64,000 nt of DNA from Epiperipatus broadwayi (Eukaryota; Onychophora; Udeonychophora; Euonychophora; Peripatidae): NCBI GenBank assembly GCA_028023455.1, contig JAQFVV010006634.1, positions 415,159-479,158 of the forward strand, in the 5' to 3' direction. Each line of letters starts with the position of its first letter. Position 1 is the first letter of the stretch. The position numbers and the translations under genes are program-made. Positions 12,410 to 26,410 of this stretch are shown piece by piece. The notes under the pieces were generated by a model that saw only the letters and a list, made by a program, of their open reading frames with translations, had not been told where the DNA came from and made no database searches.

Positions 12410-12745
12410 TCACATCATCACCATTCATTATGCTTACACAAGCTGTTTACACAGAGACAAATCTCCCCATACAGTAGTACCACTCACTGCAAGATAGAGT
12501 AATCATTGGAGGATTGCATTAGATTCTAAAATCTAGATGCAATGCTCTCAGATCCAAGGCTCATCACTGATGAAAGCCACATGCTAGAAACAAGTCTGGG
12601 AATGTTGAATGCATGAACACTAGATAGGTATTTTATGCAAAAACCTTCCTGCATCCATTGATTACTCTGGTTAGCACTGAGTGATGATAATATATAGAGA
12701 GTTTTGCCTCTGTGTAAACTTGAAAAATCACTACTCACACTCACT
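12410..12745 (+). mobile_element. Family A element with both arms
   Basis: The left arm (from 'cattatgcttacacaagctg') is shortened just after 'agtaatcattgga'. A short internal piece ('attgcattagattctaaaat') leads to the hammerhead at 12,551-12,610, then the full right arm to 'agagagttttgcctctgt' near 12,712. The flanks at about 12,400 and 12,717 share 'ttgaaaaatcac' in the same direction, possibly a diverged target duplication. Confidence 0.8.
12551..12610 (+). ncRNA. Hammerhead ribozyme candidate, family A (core intact)
   Basis: CTGATGA lies at 12,567-12,573. Stem II runs 12,574-12,586 with AGC/GCT pairs and a CACAT loop. GAAA is at 12,587-12,590, then CAAG and TC (12,595-12,596), giving a GUC triplet. 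Stem I: the outer part ATCCAA/TTGAAT has one mismatch, and the inner part TCATCA/TGGGAA has two mismatches. Stem III is reduced to a C-G pair plus A15.1-U16.1. The invariant residues are complete, but the helices are weaker than in the family B copy at 12.0 kb. Confidence 0.65.
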
Positions 12746-13490
12746 ATAGCTCTAGAAAAGAGTGCTGCTCTTGTTTAATGATAATAAATCTTTAATAATA
12801 AGAAATATTATTTTAATAAATCCATAAAATAAAAATCATTATCCTTATGTCTCCTAACTTTATAACATTTGTTGCTTGTAGAGGCTAATAATATTTTTAT
12901 AGCAAAATGAAAGATTGAGATTTGTCATTCCAAAGTAATACAATGTTTAAATCACTTGAAGTGACAGAAGTGGGCTATAATCCATGGTTCTTTAGCTCTT
13001 GAGTTCACCAAATCTTTGCAGACTAAGAGTTTCTTTCAATTGATCAGAATGAGATTTGTTTTATTTTTTAATATAATTTAAATTTAGTTTTTAATTTTTT
13101 GTCATTTCATTAAACTATAAAAATCTTTATGTGATATGATTTTATTAACATTAAATATAGAAGAACTTATAAATCATATCTAAATTGAGGGACCCTTTAA
13201 GGATTCTGTAATCAATTTACTCAGTAAACAACAAAACTCTTTTTCAAATATATTTTGTTCTCCAATTTTATAAAAGCTGAAAATCATAAATTTTTTTAAA
13301 GTTTTTAAAGTTTTTACAAATTCAAATTACACAAGTAATTATCCAAAACATTTGAAACTCAGAAGAATAAAAAAAGTGATAAAAAAGAAGCATTAAATGT
13401 TAAAAATTGCATTGAAAAAAATTGAATCAAATTGACTTATTTTGAAATTAAAAGATGTCATGTTACATTTAATTAGTACTAAAGTATTTA

Positions 13491-13600
13491 AACAGGCAAA
13501 ACTCTCCATACAGTAGTGCCAACCAGAGTAATCAATGGATGCCAGAAGACTTGGGCATAAAATCCCCATCTAGTACCTACTCATGCAATATCCCCAGACT
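13491..13600. mobile_element. Family A arm fragment
   Basis: Matches the arm from 'aggcaaaactctccatacag' to 'atatccccagacta', stopping exactly inside hammerhead stem III. The ribozyme box half is absent. Confidence 0.8.
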
Positions 13601-16600
13601 AAAATATTTGTGAGAATTCTGTAATTTTAAATAATTTCATTCAATAAATGTCAAAAAGGTGGATGTCTGTGATATATTTATTTGAAATTAAAAACATGAT
13701 TTTAATTCAAACTGCATCTTAATAATAATAATAAGGCAGTATTTATAGTATAATCAACATTTTTCTAATAAAGTTAAATAGGAGTATGACTATGAATAAA
13801 TATAAAAGTTGTATAATGCATATAAAACCCATCTACATGACCTGGTTCTTAGTTTGAATTTTATTGGTTAAATTTTTTTAAAAAAAAATCAGTTCTAATG
13901 AGATATAGGTTTTTCCTTCAAGCTAATTAACCATATTCATTCCTGTTAAACATTAAATATTTTATTGAAAATAGAACTTAGCTATTTCTAAGTAGATATT
14001 AAAACAAAGATGAAAAATACTCTAAACCTCATGGACCAGAAATAACCAAGTAAGATAAATAATGATTTTTTTTTCCATTGTCTTTTTAGTTTTCTCATTC
14101 CAAAGAGTTATTTTAAAATATCCTGTAATCAGAAAAGTGGAAAAAAACCTCAATCAGAAGTGAAATGGTTTTCATTACTTACCATTGATCTTGGATGAAC
14201 AGTTATAGCATAGTAATTATCTTCGAACATTAGATGTAATGTGCTACAATAATTTTTATCACAATTTTCCAAACTGTAATGATAAAGTGATGAGAGATAA
14301 AGATTTTTACAATTAACTCACAGCAGTCTTTGCTATATGATGTAGGTTAAAGGCTATTGCAGAAAATATAAAAATCAATTTAAATAATTACCTTTTTTAT
14401 AACTTTTGGGGGGAAACATTAGAAAATTACTTTTAGAGTAACCTTTTACTTTAAAACATTCTTTTTTTTAAAGTTAAGTAAAAATGATATGATTATTTAA
14501 TAAATCATAATTATGCAAAATAAATTCATTTGCAACAATTATTAGCAAAAACAATATCTTCCAGAGTATGGTGCAATAATTGAGTAACTGAATCTGAAAC
14601 TTAATATCCTTAGATTGTACTCAAATTTGTTATTTCTGGAAACTATCACCCAATAAAACCTATCTATTTTTTACAACAAAATCTATATTAAAAATAGATT
14701 AAATATGAATTTGTTTAAGTTTAAAAATTCAATTTTTTTATCTTATATAAAAATAATAAATAACCATACTGTTAATTAATCAGGAGATCATGTGATGTTT
14801 ATAAATATCATAATAATAGCATAGCACAAAATTTACACTACTCAAACTAGAATGATTTTGAAACATTTTTCTCAGAGATTTCCATTTTACCATGCATTAA
14901 ATAATATAGTAAATTATATATATATATTTGTAAATATTATATTGAATATTGTATCATATCAGACAAATAAATAAAAATAGTAGAAAGGATCAAAGTCTCC
15001 AAAATCCATTTCTGTAGGTTATTATTTTTAAAAGTCTTCATCGTCAATTATTTATCACAATTTATTATGACTTGATTTGCAAGTTGCAAATAATAATGTT
15101 ATATTATTTTTTTAAATAGTAATTATTTGAAAAACTAGAGAGTGTTGTTATATTTTAAGTATCAAAAATATGTTTTAAGCTCAGTTAAAGATTAACACAT
15201 CGATTACATAAACCCCAAACATCTGCAATATTATTTTAACTTCATCTTTTACTTTCATATATTTGAACAATTAAATATATTTATTTGAAAATATTTTGTG
15301 AATATTACATCTCTTTAATCAAGCAAAATAAAGATATCAGCAATGGGCAATTGATCTCAAGATAGAATTCTTCTGAACTAGCATCTATACTCTCTTAAAT
15401 ATCTTCATCATTTATTATCGTTGCATTGTATTACTATGGAATCGACAAGTGTAAAAAACATATTATAGATAAACATCAAGATTATAAATAACTATTTATT
15501 AGGCTAAAGGTTGTAAAAATATTCTTATTTCAGTTATAAAATTTAAACTCAGTTAAAGATCAATTTATCTATTAATATGTGCGTCAATTATACAAGTTAT
15601 TTTAACTTCACTCTTTTCGTCCACGTACATTATTAAATTTCTATATTTAAAAATCTTCAAACTTTATATCACTTTTAACAAATAAAGAAAAATGTATGTA
15701 TATATATTGTACATATTAATCACCATGTGATTTTTCCTTTTACTCCTTTGTTTAAATTATGCTATGAGTTTGGTACTTTATCATTGCATTTAATATACAA
15801 TGTGTTTTGCATAAAATATATGCATACAGATATTACTCATACATAAAACATCACGTTATTGTTTAGACGTGGTGTTGAAGAATTTTCGAAAAAAAGCGCT
15901 TTCTGCTAAAGAAATTCGTAGCATTGCAAAATATTGTATAAATAGAAAAATGGGCTACCATGTTTTATATGTAGACGTTTTTATAGTTCGCAGATTGATT
16001 CGTCTAGACATTGCAAAACTCATTTCTAGAGTGATTTTCTTTATTTACTTTCTGTGGATTGGAATGATCATACTGGCATAAGAATGACTGCTATATGTAT
16101 GTATGTATTATTATTTCTCTAAGCTTTTTTTTTTTTTATCTTTTATAAATATGTTTTCAATTTGCACAACTTTACATTTTCATTTCAAACTAATTGACAA
16201 AGAATGTTATTTTTTTTTATTCAAATTCTGTCGCTGTAGATCAAGCTTACTTTCTGATAATAAACAATGCTTTAACAATGACCACCTACATTTTCTAAGG
16301 TCTCATGAGTAATTTAATAAATTACAAAACTTGCTGGAACGGGGAAAAAGTTTTATTTGTTCAAAAATTCAAAAACTTTCAATTCCCTTTACACGTTCTC
16401 TGTATCTAACTGTACAAAGCACTTACAGCTAAAGTGAATAAAAAAAGCGATAATTAAATTATACTGAAGTAAGAGAGAGGATTTGTTCATTTATATTTTA
16501 TTCAAAATTACTTTTAACTAATAGAAATTCAATGTGACAAATAAACATCACTAAAATATTAAGAAAAGTATTAATGTGACATTGATTTGATAAATCTTTG

Positions 16601-16861
16601 TAGATTTTTTTTTTTTTTTTGTAAATTTATTTGGCGATATTATCGTATATCCTGTTTAATCAAGTTGAATTCATACGCATATATATTTGGGAAGAGCACC
16701 GTGAAGCCTGATGTAATTACATATTGAAAAGCTAATTGTTAATTTTGGCAATGTACATTTAGCTATAAGAATACTTTGTTGCCGCATCGTATTATCACAA
16801 CAACGTGTGTACTCATTCTGCATTTTAGATTGACAAAACAATTCTTGAATTTAAGCCAATA
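13601..16861. other. AT-rich DNA without recognisable gene
   Basis: A 3.2-kb stretch of A/T-rich sequence. A 70-codon ORF at 15,869-16,081 is somewhat less A/T-biased than its surroundings, with a hydrophobic C-terminal segment. It matches no family I know and has no visible splice or promoter context, so I do not call it a gene. Confidence 0.5.
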
Positions 16862-17000
16862 AACATCACATGACCACCACTTCTTAAGCTTGTGTATAAC
16901 TGTTGTTAAAACAGGCAAAACTCACTATACATATTGCCACACACACTATATGTATTGCCACACACAGCAAGCTAGAGTAATCAATGGATGCCTGTTTTAA
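16862..17000. mobile_element. Family A element, collapsed foldback
   Basis: The left arm starts 'catcacatgaccaccac', runs to 'gagtaatcaatggatgcc', then jumps directly to 'tgttttaa', the inner end of the opposite arm. A short internal duplication ('tattgccacacac') is present near 16,938-16,966. The hammerhead region is lost. Confidence 0.7.
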
Positions 17001-19929
17001 AAACAATTCTTGCATGTTATATTTTAATATAAGGTTCAGTGACTAGGATACAAAACCATGTCAATAACTTTGATAGTTATTTTAATTAATAGGTCATTCT
17101 TAACAAGATGAAGTTCACATAGCTTCTAAATGCCACAAACTTTTTGAAATGGTATTAAATAATTATTCTTTTGAAAGAATATTCAATGAAAATGAAATAA
17201 GTAAAAGAATTTAATAATTATTAATAAGCATTTATATACTATATTTTAAATTTAGTAATGTTAAAGTGTGTTTACAATATTTTGTGCAAATGCATGACAA
17301 TCTCCATTTTTTATGCTTTTATGTATTTCCATTTGACAGCCATTTACCCAGCATTTCCCAGTATCAGTTATTTTATGTTTGGAATATAAAAATGGTATTT
17401 TATTATAAATAATGTGATCCACTTGTGTAAAAAAATTGTAGTCCTCTTTTTGGATGATTTAAGGTTTAACAAGTATTGTTACAGATACTGTTTTCATTAT
17501 TATTCATTAATGTTCATCGCTTTTTACCATCCAAACTATTATACAAAAGTTTTGAGTTTTATCAGTAGATGGAAACTAAAATCAAGCAAAAAATTTTTTT
17601 GGCTATGAACATAATAAGTTTAGATAGGAATCAGTTACTTATGCAATCTGTTAAAAGAATTACTGGTAACTAATATATAACAAACTAAAGTAAAATAATA
17701 AGTAATATTTTTTACTTCTAAATAATTTTTTTTAATAAATAAAACAATGTTTCCCATGTCTTTATTTTTATAAATAGTGGTTTTTCTAAGAAATTCAAGA
17801 TGTAAAGTTTGCAATTATAATATATATATATTTGTCATGCATATATATTATGATTTTCTTATATCTATACAACATGTAGAAAGCATGATTCTCTTTTTTT
17901 TATTATATCTGTAGATGCATAAAAGAAAAATATAATACAAAATGTATGAGTTTTAAGCATATATATATATACACACACTCATTTAGATGATTAATAAATA
18001 TAGCAACATATAGTATAAAAATAAGTTATTATCGAATTAATAAGTTAAAATCTATAACCAATGTTAAATAAAATATTATAATGACAACACAGTAAAATAA
18101 AATTATACATATTAGAAATAAATTGTTTAAATTCACTTAATTTAATAGTTTATTGATCATTTGAACTATAGTTTTCTGTTATCATCTATATTCATTTATA
18201 TATTTATTGAAAGATAAATGTTGTATGCATGAAGTAAAAAAGATAAATTAGTATTTTAACTAACTTGAAGTGGATATTTCATAAACATTCATGATAGTTT
18301 GCAAAAATAAAATAGAGTAAGAATAGAGAATAAAGTTAATTAAAAAGAAAGAGATCAAGGAAATAATTTATTTAATTATAATTAAACTTTATTTACATTT
18401 AATACAAATTTGGAAATGCGCACATCACATATATACTTGCATACATTACTTTATTTGTGTGCATTTTTGAATGTATAAATGTAGAGAATTATAATTTTCA
18501 AGCATTACTTTAATAAACAAAAATATCATAATAATGTAGGTGTCTGGAAAATTCAGATTTTCCTCTCAATAGATAACTTCTAGATAAATGCTGGCTTTGG
18601 GTTGATATTTTTAGATCTAGTGTCTTAATCTACCCTAACACCTCTCTGAGGAGTGCCAAAGTAAACCATGGTCAGAGGTTTGGGGGGGGGGTCCTGACAG
18701 AGATATTTTAAATGCTGGCTCTGGCTAAGCATTTATCACAAAGCTTGTTGAGGAATTGGCAATCTTCACTGATTATATCTTACAAGCTTAAGAGAATTGG
18801 GTCATGTGATCTATGTCTCTTATTTTGACTATTTATAATAATAATTCTTTGTGTTTTAATAAACTTTTAAAACTATCCTTTTAAATAATTATATGTGTTA
18901 TTATTTAATTTTAACTTAAAAAATAATAGAGATAGCATTTTTTATATTAAAGGTTTTTATTCACCACGCACTAAAAAAAAAAAAAAAATTGTTTTTTCAA
19001 TGACAATTTGGGTTTTTAGATTTAATTTGAAATAAAAGCATGGTAAGCCCAGAAATTAATCAAGTATGCACTGCATGTATATGTTAATGTTTAAAAAGTA
19101 TGTGTGATGTGCCCAAAGAATAATAAAATTATTACATTAGAATAAATAGAATAATTATTGTTGTAATAAATGAATAGCTATGGACTTATTATATTAATTA
19201 ATATAATCATATAGAAAATCACAAGTAATAGAATGATTAGTTCTACTAAACATAATGCCATTATATCTTGATAGGGAGTTATCAGAGTAAATAATTATCT
19301 AGGATGGATAATCTGAAAATTCAAACTCAATATGAAATTCACTATTATAGAAATAAAAGTAAAACCATCTTAGAAAATTAATATATTTTTGTGAATAAAT
19401 TATGAATGAACATAATAAAGCATCAACAATTGGTAGAAGTATATATTATATAATATATAAATGTTATTTGTTATTATATTTGTTAAATGAACATTGTTTA
19501 ATATATTATCCATAAATAGCTTCAATTAATATAATGTTCATAGAGACTCGGGACTTCCTAACCTAAGCTCATAATAACTTGCTAAGTGTAAAGATTAGAT
19601 GATGAAATTGAAATAAAATAAAAGAAGAAAGATCTAAGAGAAAGGAAAGAAGCAGAGCAAGATATCTATTTATTATTGTTTTTATAGTTTTGATAAGTAA
19701 TACTATTGTTATAATTTTCTATAAAAAACTAAGCTTGCACTGAACTTACTATTTCATTTTAGGGGATAATGGGGTTTAATCTCAGTATCATCATTGTTCA
19801 TGTTCTGAAATAACCTGACTCATATACAACTGAATTAGATATCTCATGGATGAATAATGAATTAATTATTTCTCACATCACCTTGTCTCCAGCTTCATTT
19901 AGGCCCATATTACAATACATATAAATATT
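17001..19929. other. AT-rich DNA with one GC-richer island (about 18,540-18,790)
   Basis: Mostly featureless. Around 18,540-18,790 base composition rises and includes a run of ten G (18,682-18,691) that separates GTCAG from CTGAC, a potential hairpin. The phrase 'taaatgctggct' occurs twice there (about 18,574 and 18,709). It could be an old SINE or RNA pseudogene, but I cannot assign it. Confidence 0.45.
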
Positions 19930-20197
19930 TGTTCTTTTAAATGGTATTCAAATTGTGCAAACATAATTCAAATATTATAGAGAATTTATCTTATTTTTAT
20001 CTACCTGCAATTAACATATAATAATCTGGAATTTAAATACATTAATACATATTTTTATTTTTTATACAGCACAGTTATTTATTATAATATCTTTGATAGT
20101 AAATATATGTTAATTACAGGTGATTACAAATAAGATAAATTATCTTGCCTATAATACTTGAATTACATTTGTATAATATAAACATCATTTAAAAGAT
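19930..20197. mobile_element. Hairpin element with about 90-bp inverted arms (family F)
   Basis: About 19,930-20,022 and 20,103-20,197 are reverse complements, sharing 'tcttttaaatg', 'attcaa.tattata', 'aatttatcttattt' and 'ctg.aattaacatata'. The loop is about 80 bp. There is no coding capacity, so it is MITE-like. Confidence 0.75.
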
Positions 20198-21904
20198 CAG
20201 GCATATGATGGACTCAGACCCTCAATATGTGTGGTAGATGGGATGTCACCTTGTGTATAGAAGAGCTTGGGGGATGGGTGATTCACTTGTTCTTTTAAAT
20301 CTTTGGCTGCAGGTGAGTGCATGGCAATTTGTTAAAACAGCACACATGTGGACATTGATTTTTTCCCAAAGATATTACAATAAATAATTATACTGTATAA
20401 AAAATAAAAAATATTTATTAATATATATATATATATTGTGTTAATTCATATTATGTATGATGTTTTTTTTTTTAAACAAATGAATAAAAATTTGAAAACA
20501 AAGATCCCCAATGTTAACTAATCTCTTCATTGATCAAGATTAAACGTTTATTTTATTTTAACATTATTTACTATTTATCCATTGTTTATAATTATATTTC
20601 ATATTAAAGACAATTCCAAAGTCCACTTATAAATTATTAATAATAATCACTTAGATTAAAGACAATTTATATTTTTTCAATTATAATATAAAGTTTAAAT
20701 TATATTAAAGATTCACACAATTTTATATTAATTATATATACATTGTCTGCATGTGACAAAGTATTATTATCATATATTAAGCTTGATTCATACTTTACAG
20801 TTCATGTGTAATTTTTTTATTCATGGGTTCACTTCTACCAGACAATTTTTGTGTGATGATTCAATTTTTATATAAATTATAGGAAATTATAGAAAAATAA
20901 CGTCTATTATTATTTTCATAATATAATGTATTATAGAAAAAAAAATTCCTTGCATTAATGAGATTTTTGAATATTTGATTTTCACCATACTTTTAATGTT
21001 GGATTTTCAAATTTGATTCAGCAACACATGCAGTGATTTTATTTTTTTATCAATTTCAGTGAGAAAAATTATTTTAATAAAAAGGAAAACTTCAAGGCTT
21101 ACAAAAAATAAACAGTTTCAAAATGAAAGTTAAAAGAATTACAAATTCACTCTATATAGTCCTCATTAGTAAATAGATGTGAAACATCTACTTACAGAAT
21201 AAAGTCAAAAAAAATTTTTTTAGTGTAATTCACAGAAATTGAATTTATGCTATTTTATTTTGCTAAGTACTAAATAAAATTGTCTTTTTTTCTGTACAAA
21301 ATCTATTCTTACTTTTTATTTTTATAATAGGGGTCCAGTGCATCAAAGTTAATCCCACAATATGCCACATTTACTACATATACTATCAATTGTCTACCTT
21401 TGCAATATAAATTAGATTATTTAAATGAAAATTTAAGGGGTATCTCAGGTTTGCCCATATATGTATAATTCCACTTATTAATATATTTCATTTTAAACAA
21501 ATGAAGAAAGACATCAGAAAAAATAAAATAACTCCTAAAAGGCAACTTGAATAAATTAAACTTTTCAGTTTAAGAAAAGTCATCTTGGGTGTTATTTTCT
21601 TTTTTTCTAATGACATTATTTATTTCACTGAAGTGACAGATGTTAATATCTCAATATATCATATATGTGGAAAACCATGAGATATATACGTTCATAGTTT
21701 AACTATGAAACCTTCATTAATATATAAATGATAAAAGTTATTGTATGTTTTTTACATTGGTAACATACATTAAAAAAAGTCCAGTAGTGCATTTGTTTTT
21801 TGATTTAAGGAGAAAAAATATAAATAACAGATTTATTTAAAAATAGATATATAAAAGTTGTATTAATTAAATACCAATTATTTTCTGCAATATATATATA
21901 TATA
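20198..21904. other. AT-rich DNA without recognisable gene
   Basis: Slightly GC-richer around 20,200-20,340. Otherwise A/T-rich with short TA tracts (20,418-20,436; 21,890-21,905). No feature supported. Confidence 0.5.
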
Positions 21905-24575
21905 TGTTGATTTTGTCACATGAGTGTTGTTGGAAGGGTATGTGTTTGGGTTTATTTAATTATATATATGTTTGTTTTCCTTTGTAATACTTGTTGGTTA
22001 GAAAGGTTGTGTTATAAAACAATTAAATAGATATTAAAAAAATATGCATGTTTTTGTGTGGGTGTTTTTCTTGTTGTTAATTTAGATGTGTATTTTGTAT
22101 TTATAGTTGGTCTTTATTATGGATTTGGGGTGTTTAGTTTTTAATAATTTTCCATTGAATGATATTAGGATGATTAAAAAATTCTCTAGATTGAGTGAGA
22201 GAATAGAATCATTAAAAATGTAGGAAATTTAATGCTTTTCCTAGTTGTAATATTAATTTAAGAATAGAAAATTACTTGAAAATCGGAATTTAGTTTTGAA
22301 TTTACAAATGTATACTTTGAATAGTTTTTTGAAAGAAAATTTTAGTAAATTTTACAAATTTTTTATGAATATAAAAGAAATAGATATTGTTTAGATAAGA
22401 GGGAAGATTTTAATTATTCAATTTTAAATTTTTTAATTAGGCAGTTTAGAAAAAATAGTCAAATTTCTATTGTAGGAAGTATGAAAGAAAATTAAAACTG
22501 TTTGGAAAAATGAATAAAGTTTATTGTAGTGATGTTTCTATTAATAAAGTGATTAATATTTCTGATATTAAGCTAAATGATAGATAATGAGATTCTTGGT
22601 AAAGGTCCTAATTTTGTTCCTTTTCATTCAAAAAATATAATTTTTGATACAATTTCGTCTATTAAATCAAGTAATTTGAGTAATGAGAAGAAAGTTGGCA
22701 TTCAATAGGTTTTAAATAAAAGCTTAAAAAGGAAAAAAAAATTATTAATCCTGCTGAGGTTAGACATATTAAGGATAAATTAATCACTAATTATCAATTT
22801 CTCATGAAAACAAAACTGATCAGTTTGTCATTATGAAAGGAAATGAGTTCATGGAGAAAATGGATAAAGAATTAAATGATGATAAACATATGTTTTTAGA
22901 AAAAGATACAGGTAATGTGATTAAAAGAAATTAGTAGATATTATGAAAAAAAAAAGGTAAATTTTAAAATTTTTAATAGAATAGATTATTTAAAATGTTA
23001 TCCTAATGTCTTCTTATTAGCTAAAATGTTTATGAATATTAAGACTCACAAATATGATTTTCCTTTAAGATTTATTTTCGATTTTAAAGATCATGTGAAA
23101 GTCTGAGTTTGAATTCTGCATATATTACATATATAAATCCAAATTTTGAGCTTGTACAATGTATTGATTTTACAGATAGTGTTGTAGAGGGTATTTCTAG
23201 ATTCTTAAATAATTTTTTAAAACAATTTGTTGATTTGGTCTTACACAGCTTCTTTTTCTTTTAAGGCTTTTGATAAGATTAATAATTTTAAAATGGAAAG
23301 TAAATGTGTATTTGGTTGTTTGGATATTGAGAATATGTATTAATCTGTTAATACATTGAGCAGTATTGGTGTTCTTATGTCTAAGTTTGTTAAACATGGA
23401 TCTTTGTCAGAAAATAAAATTAAAGTTATTAAAGATTTACTTTTATTATTAGAGGATTCTATATACTTTATTTATAATAATTTTTAAAAGATTAAGGAAA
23501 GGTGATAATAAGTTATATTATTTCTCCTTTAATTTGTTTGGTTTATATTAATTATTTGGAAGAGTAAATTATTATTCAAAAGAATTGTTTATATTTAAAG
23601 TTATTTGTTAGATATGTGGATGATTGTTCGATTGTAGTTGATAATGATAAATTGAAAGAGTTGGGAAATGAGTTTAATTGTTTTCATCCTTCTATAAAAT
23701 ATCACTAGAAAAAGGAATATTAGATTTTGTTGAATTAAAATTTTAGATTTATTGGTATGTGTAGTCATTATGTTAAGAGTAAAGAAATAAGGTCTATTAT
23801 TAAACCTGATAGCTATCAATCTGTAGCTCATTAAGTAGCTGCTTTAGGAAATTATTGTTATAGAAACAAGAGGAATAGCTTTGTTTTAAAAAGGTCAATT
23901 TTATAATGATTATTTGAGTGTTGGCTACTCTGATAATATTGTTAAAATTATTTTATTTAATAGTCATACTTGTAATGATGTAAAGGATAAAGAAAAATAT
24001 GATTTTATTTATTTGTCATTTAAATTGTTTTTTTATAAAATTGTATGTAAAAATTGTAATTTGTTTGGAAATAAGAAAATTGCTTGGAAAAGGTGTACTA
24101 CTTTGAATACTTTATTAATTAATACCTTTGTTTTTGCAAGAAGGCATATATAGGTCAGAGTAATTTGAGCTTAAATTAAATAATAAAGGTACATAAAAGA
24201 AGGATTAGAAATAATTATCTTAGTTCTGCTTTGTTTGTTCATGAAAAAAACAAGCCATACTATTAATTTTGATGAAGCTAAGGTTGTCTTCGTTGAGAGA
24301 AATGAAATAAGAAAAAAAATTAAAGAATTTTTATTACTAAAAAATTATGATTCTGAAGCAATTAACTTATTTAGAAGTTTTTTTTAATATAAAGGATGTT
24401 ATTAAAGTAATGGCAATTGTGGGAAATGTTTAGTTTCAAGATATTATTTTGTAGTTCTTTACACTTGAGAAGTCTTCTTGATCCAGTGAACCCATTGGTA
24501 GTGTTTTAGAGTTCATTTTCTTGGCTAGTCTGGTTGAGTTGTAAATTTTGGGCACTTTTGATTATATATATGTAA
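21905..24575 (+). pseudogene. Penelope-like retrotransposon (RT + GIY-YIG), broken copy
   Basis: A retroelement protein read through several frameshifts and stops. A plausible start is at 22,119. In order: the PLE N-terminal motif LGKGPNFVPF (about 22,590-22,620); RT fingers 'DFPLRFIFDF' (about 23,058); palm motif A 'CLDIENMY' (about 23,318-23,341), followed by an in-frame TAA; 'IISPLICLVYINYLEE' (about 23,520); catalytic 'RYVDD' (about 23,609-23,623); 'DSYQSVAH' (about 23,810); 'SVGYSDNIVK' (about 23,917). The GIY-YIG endonuclease keeps the AYIGQS half (about 24,144), but the preceding VYIITC segment present in the minus-strand copy is deleted. PLEs retrotranspose by target-primed reverse transcription. 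The coding strand is strikingly C-poor. A 3' region conserved with the other copy runs to about 24,560. Confidence 0.92.
24455..24500 (+). ncRNA. Hammerhead-like block in PLE 3' region (speculative)
   Basis: Downstream of the ORF, CTTGAGA (24,464-24,470), a 17-nt potential hairpin, GAAC (24,488-24,491) and CATTGG follow each other. The minus-strand PLE copy has the corresponding TTGAAAA...GAAATCATTG. The layout equals the decayed motifs of families C and D. Both boxes deviate from consensus. Confidence 0.25.
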
Positions 24576-26410
24576 AGATATTTAAATGACAAAATTGAAT
24601 ATAATATGAAATACAAAGTGATACAACTATAAACTAATAACCAGAACAGTTAAGTATTATTTCTGTCAAAAAATTACCTTAGCTTATCATTCAGAACATA
24701 GCACGAGAGCTTAACTGCTATGCAGATGAGAAAAATCATTCAATTAGAATTCTAGATACTATATGAGGGCAAATATTTATTTTTTAATGACTTTAATCTT
24801 TTAATAATGGATTAATATGGCTCATTTTCATTATTAATCTAATGGCTGAATATCATCACTAATAACAATAAATATATACTAGGATGTGAAGATTTTGTGT
24901 TTAAATAATACAATTTTTATTCTGATACCCTATAATAGTGAGTTTGAATTCAAGTTAGTTACAACTTATTTTTTCCCAAAATTCAATAAGAATTAAAAAA
25001 CAACTCAAATAAACATCTAATATTAGTTATAAATTGTATCTACCTATTCTTATTTACAAAATAAGAATATTTTACTAAGGCAATAAACCTAAAGCATGTG
25101 AGGTTGAAAATGCGAAGGTAGGGACCTCTACAGGTCTTAACCACAAGTTTATGCATTAGAAGAAAAGAGAGGAACCCTTTTTTTACTTCAACCTACTTTC
25201 TATATAAATAGGTGAATCTGAAGCGGTTAGATCTGAGCGTGTGAAGCTATTCAATACTTCACTGATTAAGTCCACAATTCCTATTATACATTAGTACTAA
25301 CTGCACAAATTCTCATCATACAACAATTATTAATTTTATTAATAATTTATTTTATTGATTCTATACAAGGACACTACAAGAAAGACTTCTGTCCTGATGA
25401 TCTGATGATGCCTATTAAAATTCTGTTTTACCTAACTTTTTGACTTATACAGAACATGCTTTATGTGTTATACATTAAAAAAAAGCTTATAGCAAGTAGA
25501 AAATTCCTGATTTTATTTATTTTAGTGGGATTTTAATATATGAATTTTAAATCCTGTAGTTTGTATGCATTTAATTGCAATAATCATATGGAACAAGTAT
25601 CATCTATTGAACTGTTAACATAATATTACCAAATAATAATGCTTCTGATTCAGTAAACTGTTAATTCAGGAAATTACTAAATAGTTGTGAGATTAAAGAT
25701 AAGGTTTGAGCCTACTACACTTTTTGAATGACATACAACTATAAAAAAATTGTTAAGGATAAAAATCAAAAGAAATCTATACTAGCAATGGCCATGTGTG
25801 CTTAGTTATAATGTTCACTGTATTTTATTAAAAACTTTATGTATACCGAATATATATAAATAATTTCAATGCTAACGCTAAACTGAGATAAAAATTCAAA
25901 TATTAAATCACCCACATGGTTAAGATCTCCATCTCTACCACCTGTGAAATAAATAAATGAGTCAATATTTCAAAATCATTTTGAGGCTGACTATTTTGAA
26001 ATACGAACTTTAAAATATTTATATGACAGAGGACGGAACTGGAGTTCTTAGCTATGTGAGTTGATTTAATATTTGTATATATATATTATCACATTGCATA
26101 GTTATTTCAAAAGCCAAAGAAAAAAAATATTTGCACTGAGTATACAAATCATTTTATGAACTAAAAATATGTTCACATATAAAACATATTCAAGGATATA
26201 TTAGAATTAATAAAGACGAATTAAGTGAACCGACAGATATAGCAATTCCATCATTAAAAATGTAAACAATTGAAATGGAGTTGAACTGAACATGTTGCTA
26301 GAAGAGATAACAATAGATAAACAATTGAAATCAAAAATTGTAAAATGTTTAGAAAGACTAACAATTAGAACAATATACAAAGAAGCTATAGATCACAGAA
26401 ATTGGATTAA
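24576..26410. other. AT-rich DNA; possible short LINE-like coding fossil near 26,280-26,420
   Basis: Mostly featureless. At 26,281-26,420 one plus frame reads 'KCLERLTIRTIYKEAIDHRNW'-like text (split here: KCLERLTIR, then TIYKEAIDHRNW), reminiscent of the C-terminal tail of LINE polyproteins. It is too short to be sure. Confidence 0.35.

Noticed and set aside
15869-16081. 70-codon ORF with basic N-terminus and hydrophobic end
   Set aside because: No recognisable family, no supporting gene structure. ORFs of this length are expected by chance even here.
18682-18691. G-quadruplex from the ten-G run
   Set aside because: A single G-run without three further nearby G-tracts. Only a simple hairpin is supported.
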